From assembly GCF_019904235.1 (NCBI RefSeq), contig NZ_CP063202.1, forward strand, positions 124,001 through 188,000: DNA of 64,000 bases, in the 5' to 3' direction. Below are positions 17,748 through 27,602 of this stretch, one piece after another. A program made the translations under genes and the position numbers. The DNA is from Erythrobacter sp. SCSIO 43205. GTDB taxonomy: Bacteria; Pseudomonadota; Alphaproteobacteria; Sphingomonadales; Sphingomonadaceae. The notes below the pieces were generated by a model. The model saw only the letters and a program-made list of their open reading frames with translations, was not told the origin of the DNA and made no database searches. Numbering within the stretch: position 1 is the first letter of the stretch; every line of letters begins with the position of its first letter.

Positions 17748-18971
17748 ATGACTGACACTGCCACTGCGCCCAAAGGCGACCTATTTTCCAAGTTTGATGA
17801 ACTGATCCAGCTACGCGAAGGCTTGCTCGCGACTGGCGTGGAAGACCCTTACAATCTTGTCATGGAAAAGGTGCTCTCGCCGACCCGCGCGATTTGCAAT
17901 GGGCGTGATACTATCCTGCTCGGCACCTACAATTACATGGGCATGACGTTCGACCCGGACGTGCTTGAGGCGGGCAAGGACGCATTGGAAAACTTTGGTT
18001 CAGGCACCACTGGAAGCCGCGTTCTTAATGGCACCTATCAGGGTCATAAGGAATGCGAAGAAGCGCTCAAAGAATTTTACGGGATGGACCATGCGATGGT
18101 CTTCTCAACCGGCTATCAGGCAAACCTCGGGATCATTTCCACGATCGCTGGCAAAGGCGATTATGTCATCCTCGACATCGACAGCCATGCGTCGATCTAC
18201 GATGGCTGCGCGATGGGCAATGCTGAAATCGTTCCCTTTCGCCATAATGATATTGAGGCGTTGGAAAAACGCCTGCGCCGTTTGCCAGAGGATGCTGGCA
18301 AGCTGGTTGTTCTTGAGGGCGTCTATTCGATGCTGGGCGATGTCGCTCCGCTTAAAGAGATGGTTGCGCTGTCCAAGAAATATGGCGCCATGGTGCTGGT
18401 CGATGAAGCGCACTCGATGGGTTTTATCGGAGAAAACGGGCGCGGCGTTTGCGAAGAGCAGGGCGTGATTGACGACGTCGATTTTATTATCGGCACGTTC
18501 TCAAAAAGCGTCGGCACGGTCGGCGGTTTCTGTGTGTCAAACCACCCGAAATTTGACGTGATGCGTCTTGTTTGCCGTCCTTACGTTTTTACAGCGTCGC
18601 TGCCGCCAAGCGTGGTTGCCACCGCTGCGACTTCGATCCGCAAACTGATGCACGGCGCAAACAAGCGTGCGCATCTTTGGGAGAATTCCCGCACTTTGCA
18701 TAAGGGGTTGACCGATCTTGGCTTCAAACTCGGCACAGACACCCCCCAAAGCGCGATTATCGCGGTCATTATGCCTGATCTTGAGCAAGGCGCGATGATG
18801 TGGGAGGCGCTTTTGAAAGAGGGTCTTTATGTGAACCTTGCCCGGCCTCCAGCAACGCCTGCTGGGATGACGCTGCTGCGGTGTTCACTGTGTGCCGAAC
18901 ATTCAGCCGACGAAGTGCAGACCATCCTCTCCATGTTTGAGCGCGCCGGCAAAGCGGTTGGAATCATTTAA
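17748..18971 (+). CDS. spt: Serine palmitoyltransferase
   Basis: Condenses serine with a fatty-acyl thioester to 3-ketodihydrosphingosine, the first sphingolipid step. The 407 residues belong to the alpha-oxoamine synthase family. LLGTYNYMGM near 58, GSGTTGSRVLNGTYQGH at 84-100, DSHAS with PLP-stacking His 147, DEAHSMG at 219-225, and GTFSKSVG with PLP Lys 253 are all present. The length and N-terminal extension match the soluble Sphingomonas enzyme. The AcpS-like synthetase, ceramide synthase and reductase genes are not in the window. Confidence 0.93.
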   Translation: MTDTATAPKGDLFSKFDELIQLREGLLATGVEDPYNLVMEKVLSPTRAICNGRDTILLGTYNYMGMTFDPDVLEAGKDALENFGSGTTGSRVLNGTYQGHKECEEALKEFYGMDHAMVFSTGYQANLGIISTIAGKGDYVILDIDSHASIYDGCAMGNAEIVPFRHNDIEALEKRLRRLPEDAGKLVVLEGVYSMLGDVAPLKEMVALSKKYGAMVLVDEAHSMGFIGENGRGVCEEQGVIDDVDFIIGTFSKSVGTVGGFCVSNHPKFDVMRLVCRPYVFTASLPPSVVATAATSIRKLMHGANKRAHLWENSRTLHKGLTDLGFKLGTDTPQSAIIAVIMPDLEQGAMMWEALLKEGLYVNLARPPATPAGMTLLRCSLCAEHSADEVQTILSMFERAGKAVGII

Positions 18972-18986
18972 GCAAAAGGCGGGCCC

Positions 18987-19781
18987 ATGGCAGATCCGGT
19001 TCTGGTCAAAGAAGACGGTGCGGTTGCAACCGTCACGCTGAACCGCCCGGATCGTTTGAACGCCATGAATGAGACGCTGATCGCAGCGCTCGATGGCTAT
19101 TTTCGTGAGCTCCATGATCGCCACGACATCCGCATCGTCGTTTTGAAAGCAGCGGGCCGCGCATTTTGTGCAGGGCTCGATCTGGAAGCTTGGCGCCCAG
19201 CTGAGGGGGTTGGCTCGGTTCAGCACACCTGGCGCACCCAGCGTAGCATAGCGACGGTCATGCAGCTGATGCGTTCATGCCCTCAACCGATCATCGCCTT
19301 GGCGCAAGGGGCCGCGTGCGGCGGGGGACTATCGCTTCTGCTGTCGAGCGACATCCGCTTTTGCACGCCCGATTTTCGGATGAATGCAGCTTACATCAAG
19401 ATCGGGCTTGGCGGCTGCGATATGGGGTCGAGTTACTTTCTTCCGCGCCTCGTGGGATCATCTCTCGCCTCTGAGATGATCCTTACCGGTCGTTTTGTTG
19501 ATTCTGCGCGTGCACTTTCAAACGGGTTTGTAAGCGCTGTGGTTGAAGCCGACCGTTTGGGTTCCGCTGCGCAAGAAATCATCGACGAGATGCTATTAAC
19601 CGCGCCTATGGGTCTTCGGCTTAGCAAGGATGCGCTCAACCGGAATATCGATGCCCCCGGTTTCGAAGCGGCGCTGGCGCTTGAAGATCGCCAGCAAGTG
19701 CTTCTTTCACAAACTGAAGATTCAACCGAAGCGCAGCGCGCCTTTCTGGAAAAGCGCAAACCCGATTATCGGGATCGCTAA
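18987..19781 (+). CDS. Enoyl-CoA hydratase/isomerase family protein
   Basis: A 264-residue crotonase-fold protein. VTLNRPDRLNAMNE near 20, the oxyanion-hole segments AGRAFCAGLDLEAW and ACGGGLSLLLSSDIRF, and the C-terminal helix are present. The catalytic Glu positions of a classical hydratase are replaced in part (GGCDMGSSYFLPRLVG), so it may be an isomerase or hydrolase. It follows serine palmitoyltransferase by 15 bases and is probably cotranscribed, but a link to sphingolipids is only inferred from position. Confidence 0.87.
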   Translation: MADPVLVKEDGAVATVTLNRPDRLNAMNETLIAALDGYFRELHDRHDIRIVVLKAAGRAFCAGLDLEAWRPAEGVGSVQHTWRTQRSIATVMQLMRSCPQPIIALAQGAACGGGLSLLLSSDIRFCTPDFRMNAAYIKIGLGGCDMGSSYFLPRLVGSSLASEMILTGRFVDSARALSNGFVSAVVEADRLGSAAQEIIDEMLLTAPMGLRLSKDALNRNIDAPGFEAALALEDRQQVLLSQTEDSTEAQRAFLEKRKPDYRDR

Positions 19782-19825
19782 CCAAATTGGCGATAAAGTG
19801 CGGCTTTGTGCACCAATAGTTAGGC

Positions 19826-20476
19826 TCAAGAGCCTCTGACATTGGTTGCCGTATCGCAGATATGCGCCTCGCCTGTATCCTCATCGCTACTGGCCAATTG
19901 GGTGAACAGCACGAAGCCACCGACGACAAGCACGACAAAAAGCGTGGTGAGCAAGCCCAGATATTTGTCGATAATCGCCTTGATCGGCGCGCCGAAGATC
20001 TGGAACAGAATGCCGACCACCATGAAGATGAGCGATCGTCCAGCAAGCGCAGCCAAAGTAAAGGTCGCAAGGTTCATTTCGATAAACCCGGCGGTAATGG
20101 TCATTAGCTTGAAAGGCACCGGAGTGCCTGCGGCAAAGAAAACCGCCATCGCCCCCTGCTCACGGATGTAGCACGCCGCGACCGGGAAGCTCTCTGTAAG
20201 CCCCAATAGACCAATCACCCATGCGCCCACGGCTTCATAAAGGAAATACCCGATGCCGTAGCCGAGTAATCCGCCCGCGACCGATGCAAGCGTGCAGATC
20301 GCTGCAAAACGGATCGCTTTTTTGGGCTCAGCCAGACACATCAGGCCAAGCAGGGGGTGGGGAGGAATTGGGAAGAAACTCGATTCGATGAAGCTGAAGA
20401 ACGCCAGCCACCAAACCGCATGAGGATGCGCCGCCTTTTCGAGCGTCCAATTGTACAAACCTCTGAGCCAAGCCAT
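19826..20476 (-). CDS. YqaA/DedA-like membrane protein (VTT domain)
   Basis: A 216-residue membrane protein. The VTT-type pattern is visible: FFSFIESSFFPIPPHPLLG near residue 27, a glycine-rich GGLLGYGIGYFLYEAVG segment, FFAAGTPVPFKLMTITAGF, and AGRSLIFMVVGILF. Hydrophobic helices repeat through about residue 195, and a polar tail follows. DedA relatives move lipids or maintain proton balance; this small branch is uncharacterised. It converges with the enoyl-CoA hydratase gene. Confidence 0.86.
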   Translation of the reverse strand: MAWLRGLYNWTLEKAAHPHAVWWLAFFSFIESSFFPIPPHPLLGLMCLAEPKKAIRFAAICTLASVAGGLLGYGIGYFLYEAVGAWVIGLLGLTESFPVAACYIREQGAMAVFFAAGTPVPFKLMTITAGFIEMNLATFTLAALAGRSLIFMVVGILFQIFGAPIKAIIDKYLGLLTTLFVVLVVGGFVLFTQLASSDEDTGEAHICDTATNVRGS

Positions 20477-20588
20477 TTGCGTGTGATCCCAATAATTCCG
20501 CGTGCAATTTGCCCGTGGAACAGCGGGGACTAGGTCAGCCCCACGAGAGACGCAACCTCAAAAAACTAACCTATTTGGTTATTTTCTA

Positions 20589-20617
20589 TTGACATCGTCG
20601 CGCTATTTGGCTAGAAA
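20589..20617 (+). promoter_or_regulatory. Strong sigma-70-type promoter
   Basis: TTGACA (20589-20594), a 17-base spacer and TAGAAA (20612-20617). The -35 is a perfect match and the spacing ideal. The expected transcription start is near 20624. It faces the gene-transfer-agent remnant but has an intrinsic terminator only about 50 bases downstream of the start. Confidence 0.75.
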
Positions 20618-20623
20618 AAGACA

Positions 20624-20708
20624 ACATCGCAAAAGTGTGAGTCGCTCCCAAGCAACCACGCACCTCTCGTTCGGCAGCCTCCATCTTGGAGCGCTGCCTT
20701 TTTGTTTT
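20624..20708 (+). ncRNA. Candidate small RNA of about 80 nucleotides
   Basis: Bounded by the promoter at 20589-20617 and the terminator at 20673-20708. No open frame fits. The unpaired 5' half contains C-rich, Shine-Dalgarno-complementary stretches (GCTCCC near 20644 and CACCTCTCG at 20661), a style seen in alphaproteobacterial trans-acting small RNAs. It could instead be a leader/attenuator for the small terminase gene that starts at 20728. Ends are estimates. Confidence 0.5.
20673..20708 (+). terminator. Intrinsic terminator of the candidate small RNA
   Basis: GGCAGC-CTCCA, loop TCT, TGGAG-c-GCTGCC (one bulged C), then TTTTTGTTTT. The stem is 11 pairs. It lies just before the ribosome-binding site (GGAG at 20717) of the next gene. 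Confidence 0.85.
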
Positions 20709-20727
20709 CTGGGTACGGAGAACACCT

Positions 20728-21210
20728 ATGGCCGGTCGCAGAAGGCAAAGAACCAAGATAAAGAGCCAACTCAAAGAAGGAGAGAACGCCAAGCTCAACC
20801 GTCACTGGCGCGGGCTTTTCCTCGATTATCTTGCCGAAAGCTCAAACGTCACACAATCCGCACAGAAGGCCGGGATTAATCCCAGCCGGGCGTACAAAAT
20901 TCGACGCGAAGAGCCCGAATTTGCCCGTCAGTGGCTTGCGGCTTTGTGGGAAGGCTACACCCATCTGGAAATGGAAATCCTCGGCCGCTTGCGCGAAGGC
21001 AGGCTGCAAACAGCCGATGGCGACAAATATGACTTTGCCAACGCCATCCGTTTGCTCGCTGCGCATCGCGAAAATGCAGCGCGTGCGCAGGCGCAGCAAC
21101 GCAATGTAAGCGCGATTGAAGTTCGCGCGTCGATTGACCGCAAGGTTGATGCCATTCGCGAACAGGTTCGCCGCGAAAAAGAACGCGCAAAAACAGGCAG
21201 GCTCGCGTGA
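20728..21210 (+). CDS. Small terminase-like protein of an RcGTA-type gene transfer agent
   Basis: A 160-residue basic protein. LAESSNVTQSAQKAGINPSR (about 36-55) is a helix-turn-helix-like DNA-binding segment, followed by REEPEFARQW and a long helical region. This matches the first gene (g1, small terminase subunit) of RcGTA-like clusters in Sphingomonadales. The start ATG has GGAG eight bases ahead. The stop overlaps the next gene's GTG by four bases, as in intact clusters. The frame is undamaged although the rest of the cluster is gone. Confidence 0.75.
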   Translation: MAGRRRQRTKIKSQLKEGENAKLNRHWRGLFLDYLAESSNVTQSAQKAGINPSRAYKIRREEPEFARQWLAALWEGYTHLEMEILGRLREGRLQTADGDKYDFANAIRLLAAHRENAARAQAQQRNVSAIEVRASIDRKVDAIREQVRREKERAKTGRLA

Positions 21211-21644
21211 GTGAACGGTTCGATTGGATATTGTCTGCACCGCCTGAAACGCGCGACCGGGTGGTTGCTGCGCTCAACGCTGATGAACGCAAGGAATTCG
21301 ATTGGCATTGGTTCATGCAAGCGCGCGAACCCCAATTGCCGCCATCTGGTGATTGGCGCACCTGGTTGATCCTTGCCGGACGAGGTTTCGGCAAAACCAG
21401 AGCCGGCGCTGAATGGGTGCGCATGGTTGCAGAAGAGAATTGCGAGGCGCGCATTGCGCTTATCTCGTCCTCATTATCAGAAGCACGTTCCGTTATGGTC
21501 GAAGGAGAAAGTGGTTTGCTTGCCTGCTGTTCTCCTGAGAGCCAACCTGTTTTCGAAGCATCCTTGCGCCGTGTGCGGTTTCCCAATGGAGCGCAGGCGC
21601 AATTGTTTTCTGCCGCTGAACCAGAGAGTTTGCGCGGGCCCTAA
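21207..21644 (+). pseudogene. Truncated gene-transfer-agent large terminase (N-terminal third)
   Basis: The 145 residues match the N-terminus of the phage/GTA large terminase: WLILAGRGFGKTRAGAEWVR contains Walker A, followed by RIALISSSLSEARSVMVEGESGL and ESLRGP. Intact proteins are about 430 residues and go on directly from SLRGP into the Walker B region. Here a stop comes immediately after that Pro, at 21642-21644. The ATPase centre is incomplete and the nuclease domain is missing. It starts with GTG overlapping the small terminase stop. Confidence 0.85.
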
Positions 21645-22059
21645 TTCAGTCACGCCTGCAGGACAGGCGCAGAAGGAGCCATTTATCAATCATGCATTTT
21701 CCGCAATTGATGCACTTTTAACCGGGGTGATTGACGATTCGCTTGCAACACCCCCCTCCGAGCCGATTGAAGGTTCACGCTATCGCATTCTCGATAATGC
21801 TACCGACGAATGGCAGGGGCGCGATGGCGCAATCGCCATTCATGTGGGCGGCGCTTGGGAATATATAGCCGCGCAAGAGGGTATGAGCGTCTTTGATACC
21901 AGTGCTCGAACAACCTATTTCTTTACAGACACTTGGACAGCAGCTGTGACACCAGCGGCTCCCTCCGGTGGAAGTGTGATCGATGTCGAAGCAAGAGCAG
22001 TGCTGGCAAGCCTGATTGAGGCCCTTGAAACGGCGGGGATTTTTGAAAGGCCTCTGTAG
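21643..22059 (+). pseudogene. C-terminal remnant of the GTA DUF2793 gene
   Basis: In the next reading frame after the terminase stop, about 138 codons resemble DUF2793: AGQAQKEPFINHAFSAIDALL, a TPPSEPIEGSRYRI segment, HVGGAWEYIAAQEGM, and PAAPSGGSVIDVEARAVLASL. DUF2793 proteins are encoded at the far end of RcGTA-like clusters, many kilobases after the terminase. The start codon is missing and the frame does not agree with the terminase piece, so this is a fused remnant rather than a working gene. Confidence 0.8.
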
Positions 22060-22238
22060 GTAAAGCCCCCTAGCGCTTGGCCCGTCGAGCCAAGAATCTC
22101 ATTTTTATGGAACTTTTCCGGCTGAAACACCTAATTAGAGGCAATCTTGCAACAGTAGATCACATTGTGTGCTTGCTTGTACATAACCGAGAAGTTAGAC
22201 AAGCCGAGCGCCTCAACTTGAATAAGGGGATTTCCATA

Positions 22239-23375
<1,137 letters not shown>

Positions 23376-23400
23376 GCTCAGCTTTCATAAGCAAATTGAA

Positions 23401-23427
23401 AAGGGCCGGAGCGATCCGGCCCTTTTT
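23401..23427 (+). terminator. Intrinsic terminator of the OmpA-family gene
   Basis: GGGCCGGA, loop GCGA, TCCGGCCC, then TTTTT. It lies 27 bases after the stop codon. The following 247 bases up to the transporter gene show nothing recognisable. Confidence 0.92.
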
Positions 23428-23674
23428 GTTTGTGCGCAACCCTTGTTTTGAGAGGCTACGCAGCGCTTACTGGAACTCAACGACTACGCGCCGTCTTCAC
23501 GGAACGCCTCGCTCGTCCCGGCCGCCAAGCCCGCCCATCGCAACGTCGCAGACGCAGCAAGGTGCTTCAGACGGTCAAGGTCTAAGCGGTAAATACTTTG
23601 CCAACCCTCAAGCGGCTATATTACGCGCAACCTGCGCGTGCTTCACCCAACGGTTCTGACAGCCAAACTCGACA

Positions 23675-25369
23675 CTAGCTGAAATTCGGATCGTTTCGGT
23701 CAACCACTTCACCAGCAGCCGCAGCACGCGACACAACCGTCCGGCTAGCCTCCGGGGTGAGCTTGAGTGCCGCTATCAGCAAGACCAACCCAATTGGCGC
23801 AATCCAGAGGGTTGAAAGCACGCCCACGCTCAAATTATCAGAGTTGATCGTGGAAACGTAACCAGCAGTGAACGGACCAAGAGCCAAGCCTACCAGCGTC
23901 GTCGCGAGAAAGAATGTTGCGGTCGCAGTACCGCGCATACGCGGAAGAACAAGAGCCTGGCTCGCTGCAGCCGCGGCTCCCAGAGCAGAAGCGGCCAAAC
24001 CGCCAACCACGATGTTCAGGGCGATAAACAGCCAATAGCTTTCTGTCGTGTACTGCACATATGCAAATGGCAATGGGCTCAAGAGCCCGAACATGACGAC
24101 CCAAATTCTGCCTGCGCTCGTTTTGGCAAGCAGCAAATCGGCCATCCTACCCCCGAGAATAACGCCAAGAAAACCGCCAACCGCCCCGCCGCCGCCAAGC
24201 CAGAAGCCGAGGCTGCCCTTGGAAACTTCAAACACACGCTCCGCGTAAGGGGCACCCCAATAGCTTGCAGCATAGGCTGCAAACGAAACTGTGCTGTAGC
24301 CCAAAATGGTGCACAAAAATGCAGGCGAGCCCCAAGTGAGAGCGAATGTCGGATAATCACGGACGCGCAGTGCGCAAGCCCAGCTGAAAACGGCATAATA
24401 GCCAATTGCGAGCAAAAGCCATTGGTCAGTGATGGCTGGCACCGCGATACCAGAGCCATTTGCAATCGCCTCCATAATAAAGCCTTGCCCGGTGTCGAGT
24501 ACCAAGGTCAGGCCGTGACCGACTGCAAGCATGAGCAAAAGCACAGCAATGTTAATCATCAAAGCTCCAACCCCGCGAGCACCAGCCCCAAAAAAGGTGA
24601 AACCGGGGATCACAGTGGTAAGCTCCCTCACAAAGCCGCGAAACGGATGAGGATCCTCAGGCGTCTCAATTCCGTCAATTGCGCCTCTCACGGGTTCCCG
24701 AAGGGTCATCACCCACACAGCGAGCAACAATCCGGGCAAGCCAACGGCTATGAAGGCCGCTTGCCAACCAGCAAGCCCAAGCGGGCCGCCATCGGGGAAT
24801 GTCTGATTCCATCGATCAACAACCATGCCGCCAATCGCGAGCGAAATCCCGCCGCCGATGTAAAGGCCAGAGCTATAGATCGCGAGCGCAGTAGCGCGTA
24901 AGCGGGCGGGAAACCAATCCGATATCAGCGAATAGGCTGAAGGACTTGCGGTTGCCTCGCCGACCCCGACGCCAATGCGTGCTACGGTCAGCTGCCCTGC
25001 ATCTTTTGCAAATCCCGATAGAGCCGTCATCGCTGACCACAGCGATAACCCCAGGGTCATCAAGCGAACTCTTTTCCAACTGTCAGCTAACTTGCCAAGC
25101 GGTATCCCGAAAAGAGCGTAAAAGATCGCAAACGCGGTGCCGTAAAGAAAGCCCAGATAGGCATCATCGACACCAAGATCGGCCTTGATATCGTTAGCAA
25201 GGATGGAGAGAATTTGGCGATCAATGAAGTTGAGGACATAGATCAGCACTAAAACGCTCAGCGCATACCAGCTGTATGCCGGAACCTCGGCGTCGCTTAG
25301 GCTGACGGGGGCCTGATCGTCTGCCCCTGTCGGCACAGCAGTATTGTCACTCAACGAAATCTCTCCCAA
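23675..25369 (-). CDS. MFS transporter (spinster-like family)
   Basis: A 564-residue inner-membrane transporter with about twelve helices. The first helix region is YVLNFIDRQILSIL, the loop 2-3 signature is GKLADSWKRVRLM, and GVGVGEATASPSAYSLISDWFP matches the spinster-type/hexuronate-like MFS motif. The long central stretch around residues 240-330 is hydrophobic with an insertion typical of sphingomonad members. The substrate is unknown; sphingolipid or organic acid transport in relatives is not proof. It stands alone, facing the OmpA terminator. Confidence 0.9.
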   Translation of the reverse strand: MGEISLSDNTAVPTGADDQAPVSLSDAEVPAYSWYALSVLVLIYVLNFIDRQILSILANDIKADLGVDDAYLGFLYGTAFAIFYALFGIPLGKLADSWKRVRLMTLGLSLWSAMTALSGFAKDAGQLTVARIGVGVGEATASPSAYSLISDWFPARLRATALAIYSSGLYIGGGISLAIGGMVVDRWNQTFPDGGPLGLAGWQAAFIAVGLPGLLLAVWVMTLREPVRGAIDGIETPEDPHPFRGFVRELTTVIPGFTFFGAGARGVGALMINIAVLLLMLAVGHGLTLVLDTGQGFIMEAIANGSGIAVPAITDQWLLLAIGYYAVFSWACALRVRDYPTFALTWGSPAFLCTILGYSTVSFAAYAASYWGAPYAERVFEVSKGSLGFWLGGGGAVGGFLGVILGGRMADLLLAKTSAGRIWVVMFGLLSPLPFAYVQYTTESYWLFIALNIVVGGLAASALGAAAAASQALVLPRMRGTATATFFLATTLVGLALGPFTAGYVSTINSDNLSVGVLSTLWIAPIGLVLLIAALKLTPEASRTVVSRAAAAGEVVDRNDPNFS

Positions 25370-25406
25370 ATTTTAGCATCAGCATCACGATGCGCTTACC
25401 TATGTC

Positions 25407-26090
25407 TCAGTCCGCGTAGATGGTGCTATCGACAATTCCTGCTTCGGCAAAACCCTTTTTACGCAAACGACAAGAATCGCATTTGCCGCAAGGGTGTCCC
25501 TCGGAAGTGGGATCGTAGCACGACCAGCTCCACGCAGGGTCCAATCCAAGCCGTATGCACTCTTTGGCTATGTCGGCCTTTGTCATATGCTGCAAAGGCG
25601 CATGGATAGCGAGCGGCCTCCCCTCAACGCCAGCTTTGGTGCCGAGCCTCGCTGTTTGCGCAAAACTTTCGATAAATTCAGGACGGCAATCCGGGTATCC
25701 TGAATAATCAAGCGCATTTACACCGATGAAAATATCACGGGCACCCTTGGCTTCTGCACAGGCGGTAGTAAGGGCAAGAAATACCAGGTTTCGCGCAGGC
25801 ACATAGGTGACCGGGATGTGATCCTCGACCCCCGACTTTGGGACGTCAATATCATCGGTAAGAGCCGAGCCGCCGAACGCCCTGAGATCCAGCGAAACCT
25901 CGGTGTGGCTAGCAAGGCTCAGACGCTCCGCGATTGTCTGCGCGCGATCCAACTCTATCCTGTGACGCTGTCCGTAATTGACGGTCAAAGCGTGCACCGC
26001 AAAGCCACTTTCAATGGCCCGTGCAGCCGAAACCATGGAATCAAGCCCCCCTGATAGGAGGACAATTGCCGGTGATTGAGTGGATGTCAT
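25407..26090 (-). CDS. queC: 7-cyano-7-deazaguanine synthase
   Basis: Converts 7-carboxy-7-deazaguanine to preQ0 on the way to queuosine. The 227 residues start with the PP-loop motif VLLSGGLDSMVSA. The zinc site at the end reads C-x-HPCGKCDSCRLRKKGF. GARDIFIGVNALDYSGYPDCRPEF is the substrate-binding segment. ATG 26090 is used instead of an upstream in-frame start because the PP-loop begins ten residues later, as in the family. Other queuosine genes (queD, queE) are not in the window. Confidence 0.96.
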   Translation of the reverse strand: MTSTQSPAIVLLSGGLDSMVSAARAIESGFAVHALTVNYGQRHRIELDRAQTIAERLSLASHTEVSLDLRAFGGSALTDDIDVPKSGVEDHIPVTYVPARNLVFLALTTACAEAKGARDIFIGVNALDYSGYPDCRPEFIESFAQTARLGTKAGVEGRPLAIHAPLQHMTKADIAKECIRLGLDPAWSWSCYDPTSEGHPCGKCDSCRLRKKGFAEAGIVDSTIYAD

Positions 26091-26149
26091 AGCAAAGCGG
26101 CTTAGCGGCAATTTGCCGATTGGCAATCCCGACTAGGCGCTTTGACGAG

Positions 26150-26566
26150 TCAGCAGCTTCCTGTGCGACGCGCTTCGGCTGCGAACTGGAATGGCAGGCC
26201 CGATGCAATGCCCTGACTTTCAATCTGTACCAGCGCACCTGTTTCCTTGCGAATATTGGTGCGTCCGTATCCATTGCCCGGACACGTGTACTGGATGGTA
26301 ATCTTGCTCTTGCTATCTTCAACCACGAAGCGGCTGCAATCCGGCTCTTTATGGCGCAATTGAATGAGTTCGCGGCCCGATTTCACACAAATCTTACGGT
26401 CTGCTGAGCCGTCACGATGCTTTATAGTCCATTCGCCCTTCGACAATCCGCTCAGCATAGAAAGGCTGTCGCTTTGAGCAGCAACGGGCAAGGCAAGGCC
26501 GAGCATGACCATGCCGATCGCGGCAGTCATGCCAACAGGTGAAATTTTTCGGCTTGCACTCATCAT
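26150..26566 (-). CDS. DUF3617-like secreted protein
   Basis: A protein of about 138 residues. A signal peptide (to about residue 31, LALPVAAQ) is followed by a mature part with GEWTIKHRDGSADRKICVKSG, DCSRFVVEDSKSKITIQYTCPGNGYGRTNIRKET and QFAAEARRTGSC. Four cysteines could form two disulfides. The pattern resembles DUF3617 periplasmic proteins of sphingomonads, function unknown. Two adjacent ATGs (26566, 26563) share the GAGG site; either is possible. Confidence 0.75.
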   Translation of the reverse strand: MMSASRKISPVGMTAAIGMVMLGLALPVAAQSDSLSMLSGLSKGEWTIKHRDGSADRKICVKSGRELIQLRHKEPDCSRFVVEDSKSKITIQYTCPGNGYGRTNIRKETGALVQIESQGIASGLPFQFAAEARRTGSC

Positions 26567-26648
26567 GAATACCTCGGCTAAACCCGTGTCGATTCCTTGT
26601 GACAATTTACACTTCTACGATGAGTCGTTCCTGAACAGCGATAAACCG

Positions 26649-27545
26649 TTAGACAGAAAGCTCAAACGTCTTCGCACAAAACGCGCAATCGACCGAGATG
26701 ATCCCCGAATCGTTGCGCATCTCATCGCGCTCGCCTTCGGGAAAGCGCGAGAGAACCGAGGCGTAATACTCCGCGCTGCAGCGGCAACCGCGCGATAGCT
26801 CGCTTCCTGACTGGACGCGCACCTCGCTTTCTTCATGGAAAAGACGCCAGACGAGCGTTTCCAGCGAGAGCTCTTTATCGAGCAACTCGTCATGACTGAT
26901 CGAACCAGCCATGGTGGCAACGTGCTCCCAGTCAGGATGATCCATCCGCACGTGCAAGCGCTCACGCCCTTCTTCACCGTCGGCAAGATGTTGGATCAAG
27001 AGCCCAGCTGCCACGCCTCCTTTACCGCCAGAACGGCTGGCGACGCGGATGAGCGTGGGGATTTGCTCTGACTGGCTGAAATAGGCTTCGCACGCTTGCG
27101 CCAGACCATCTCCCTCTAGCGGCACGATACCCTGATACCGCTGCCCCGCCCCTGTTTCAAAGGTGATTGCAAGATACCCCTCGCCAAAGAGCGCAGGCAA
27201 AGTGGGGTTCGCTCCGAGTTCTGATAGACGCTCAGAGTCGAAATCTGCGTAGCCGCGCAAAGCGCCAGCGCGATAATCGCACACTAGGAGCGAAACCGCC
27301 CCCACTTTGGTTTGCGCTTGCATGGTGAGCTGCGCATCCTCGCCGTCAGCCTTCAGAAGGCCGCCCATCAGCGCGGTTAAAACCAGCGCCTCTTCAAGAA
27401 GGTGAGTGACAGGCGCAGGATAATCGTGCGCAGCGAGTACCTCATCTACCACACGGTCAAGACGCACCATGCGTCCGCGCGCACTGCGGTCTGGGACAGT
27501 AAAGCCCAAGAGCTTATCGGAAAAAGTTTCAGCTTTTGTATTCAT
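26649..27545 (-). CDS. hslO: Hsp33-type redox-regulated chaperone
   Basis: Holds unfolding proteins under oxidative stress. The 298 residues include the N-terminal domain (ALVLTALMGGLLKADG) and the C-terminal redox switch CRC...CAFC, with about 40 residues between. The four zinc cysteines are complete. ATG 27545 is used; a GTG directly before it is also in frame. It follows argF by 57 bases on the same strand and may be cotranscribed, an arrangement often seen in this group. Confidence 0.94.
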   Translation of the reverse strand: MNTKAETFSDKLLGFTVPDRSARGRMVRLDRVVDEVLAAHDYPAPVTHLLEEALVLTALMGGLLKADGEDAQLTMQAQTKVGAVSLLVCDYRAGALRGYADFDSERLSELGANPTLPALFGEGYLAITFETGAGQRYQGIVPLEGDGLAQACEAYFSQSEQIPTLIRVASRSGGKGGVAAGLLIQHLADGEEGRERLHVRMDHPDWEHVATMAGSISHDELLDKELSLETLVWRLFHEESEVRVQSGSELSRGCRCSAEYYASVLSRFPEGERDEMRNDSGIISVDCAFCAKTFELSV

Positions 27546-27602
27546 CACCGCCGCATATGGTGGTTAGGAGGCTGTTCGGTAAGCCCCCTTTCCACCCAAA
27601 GC

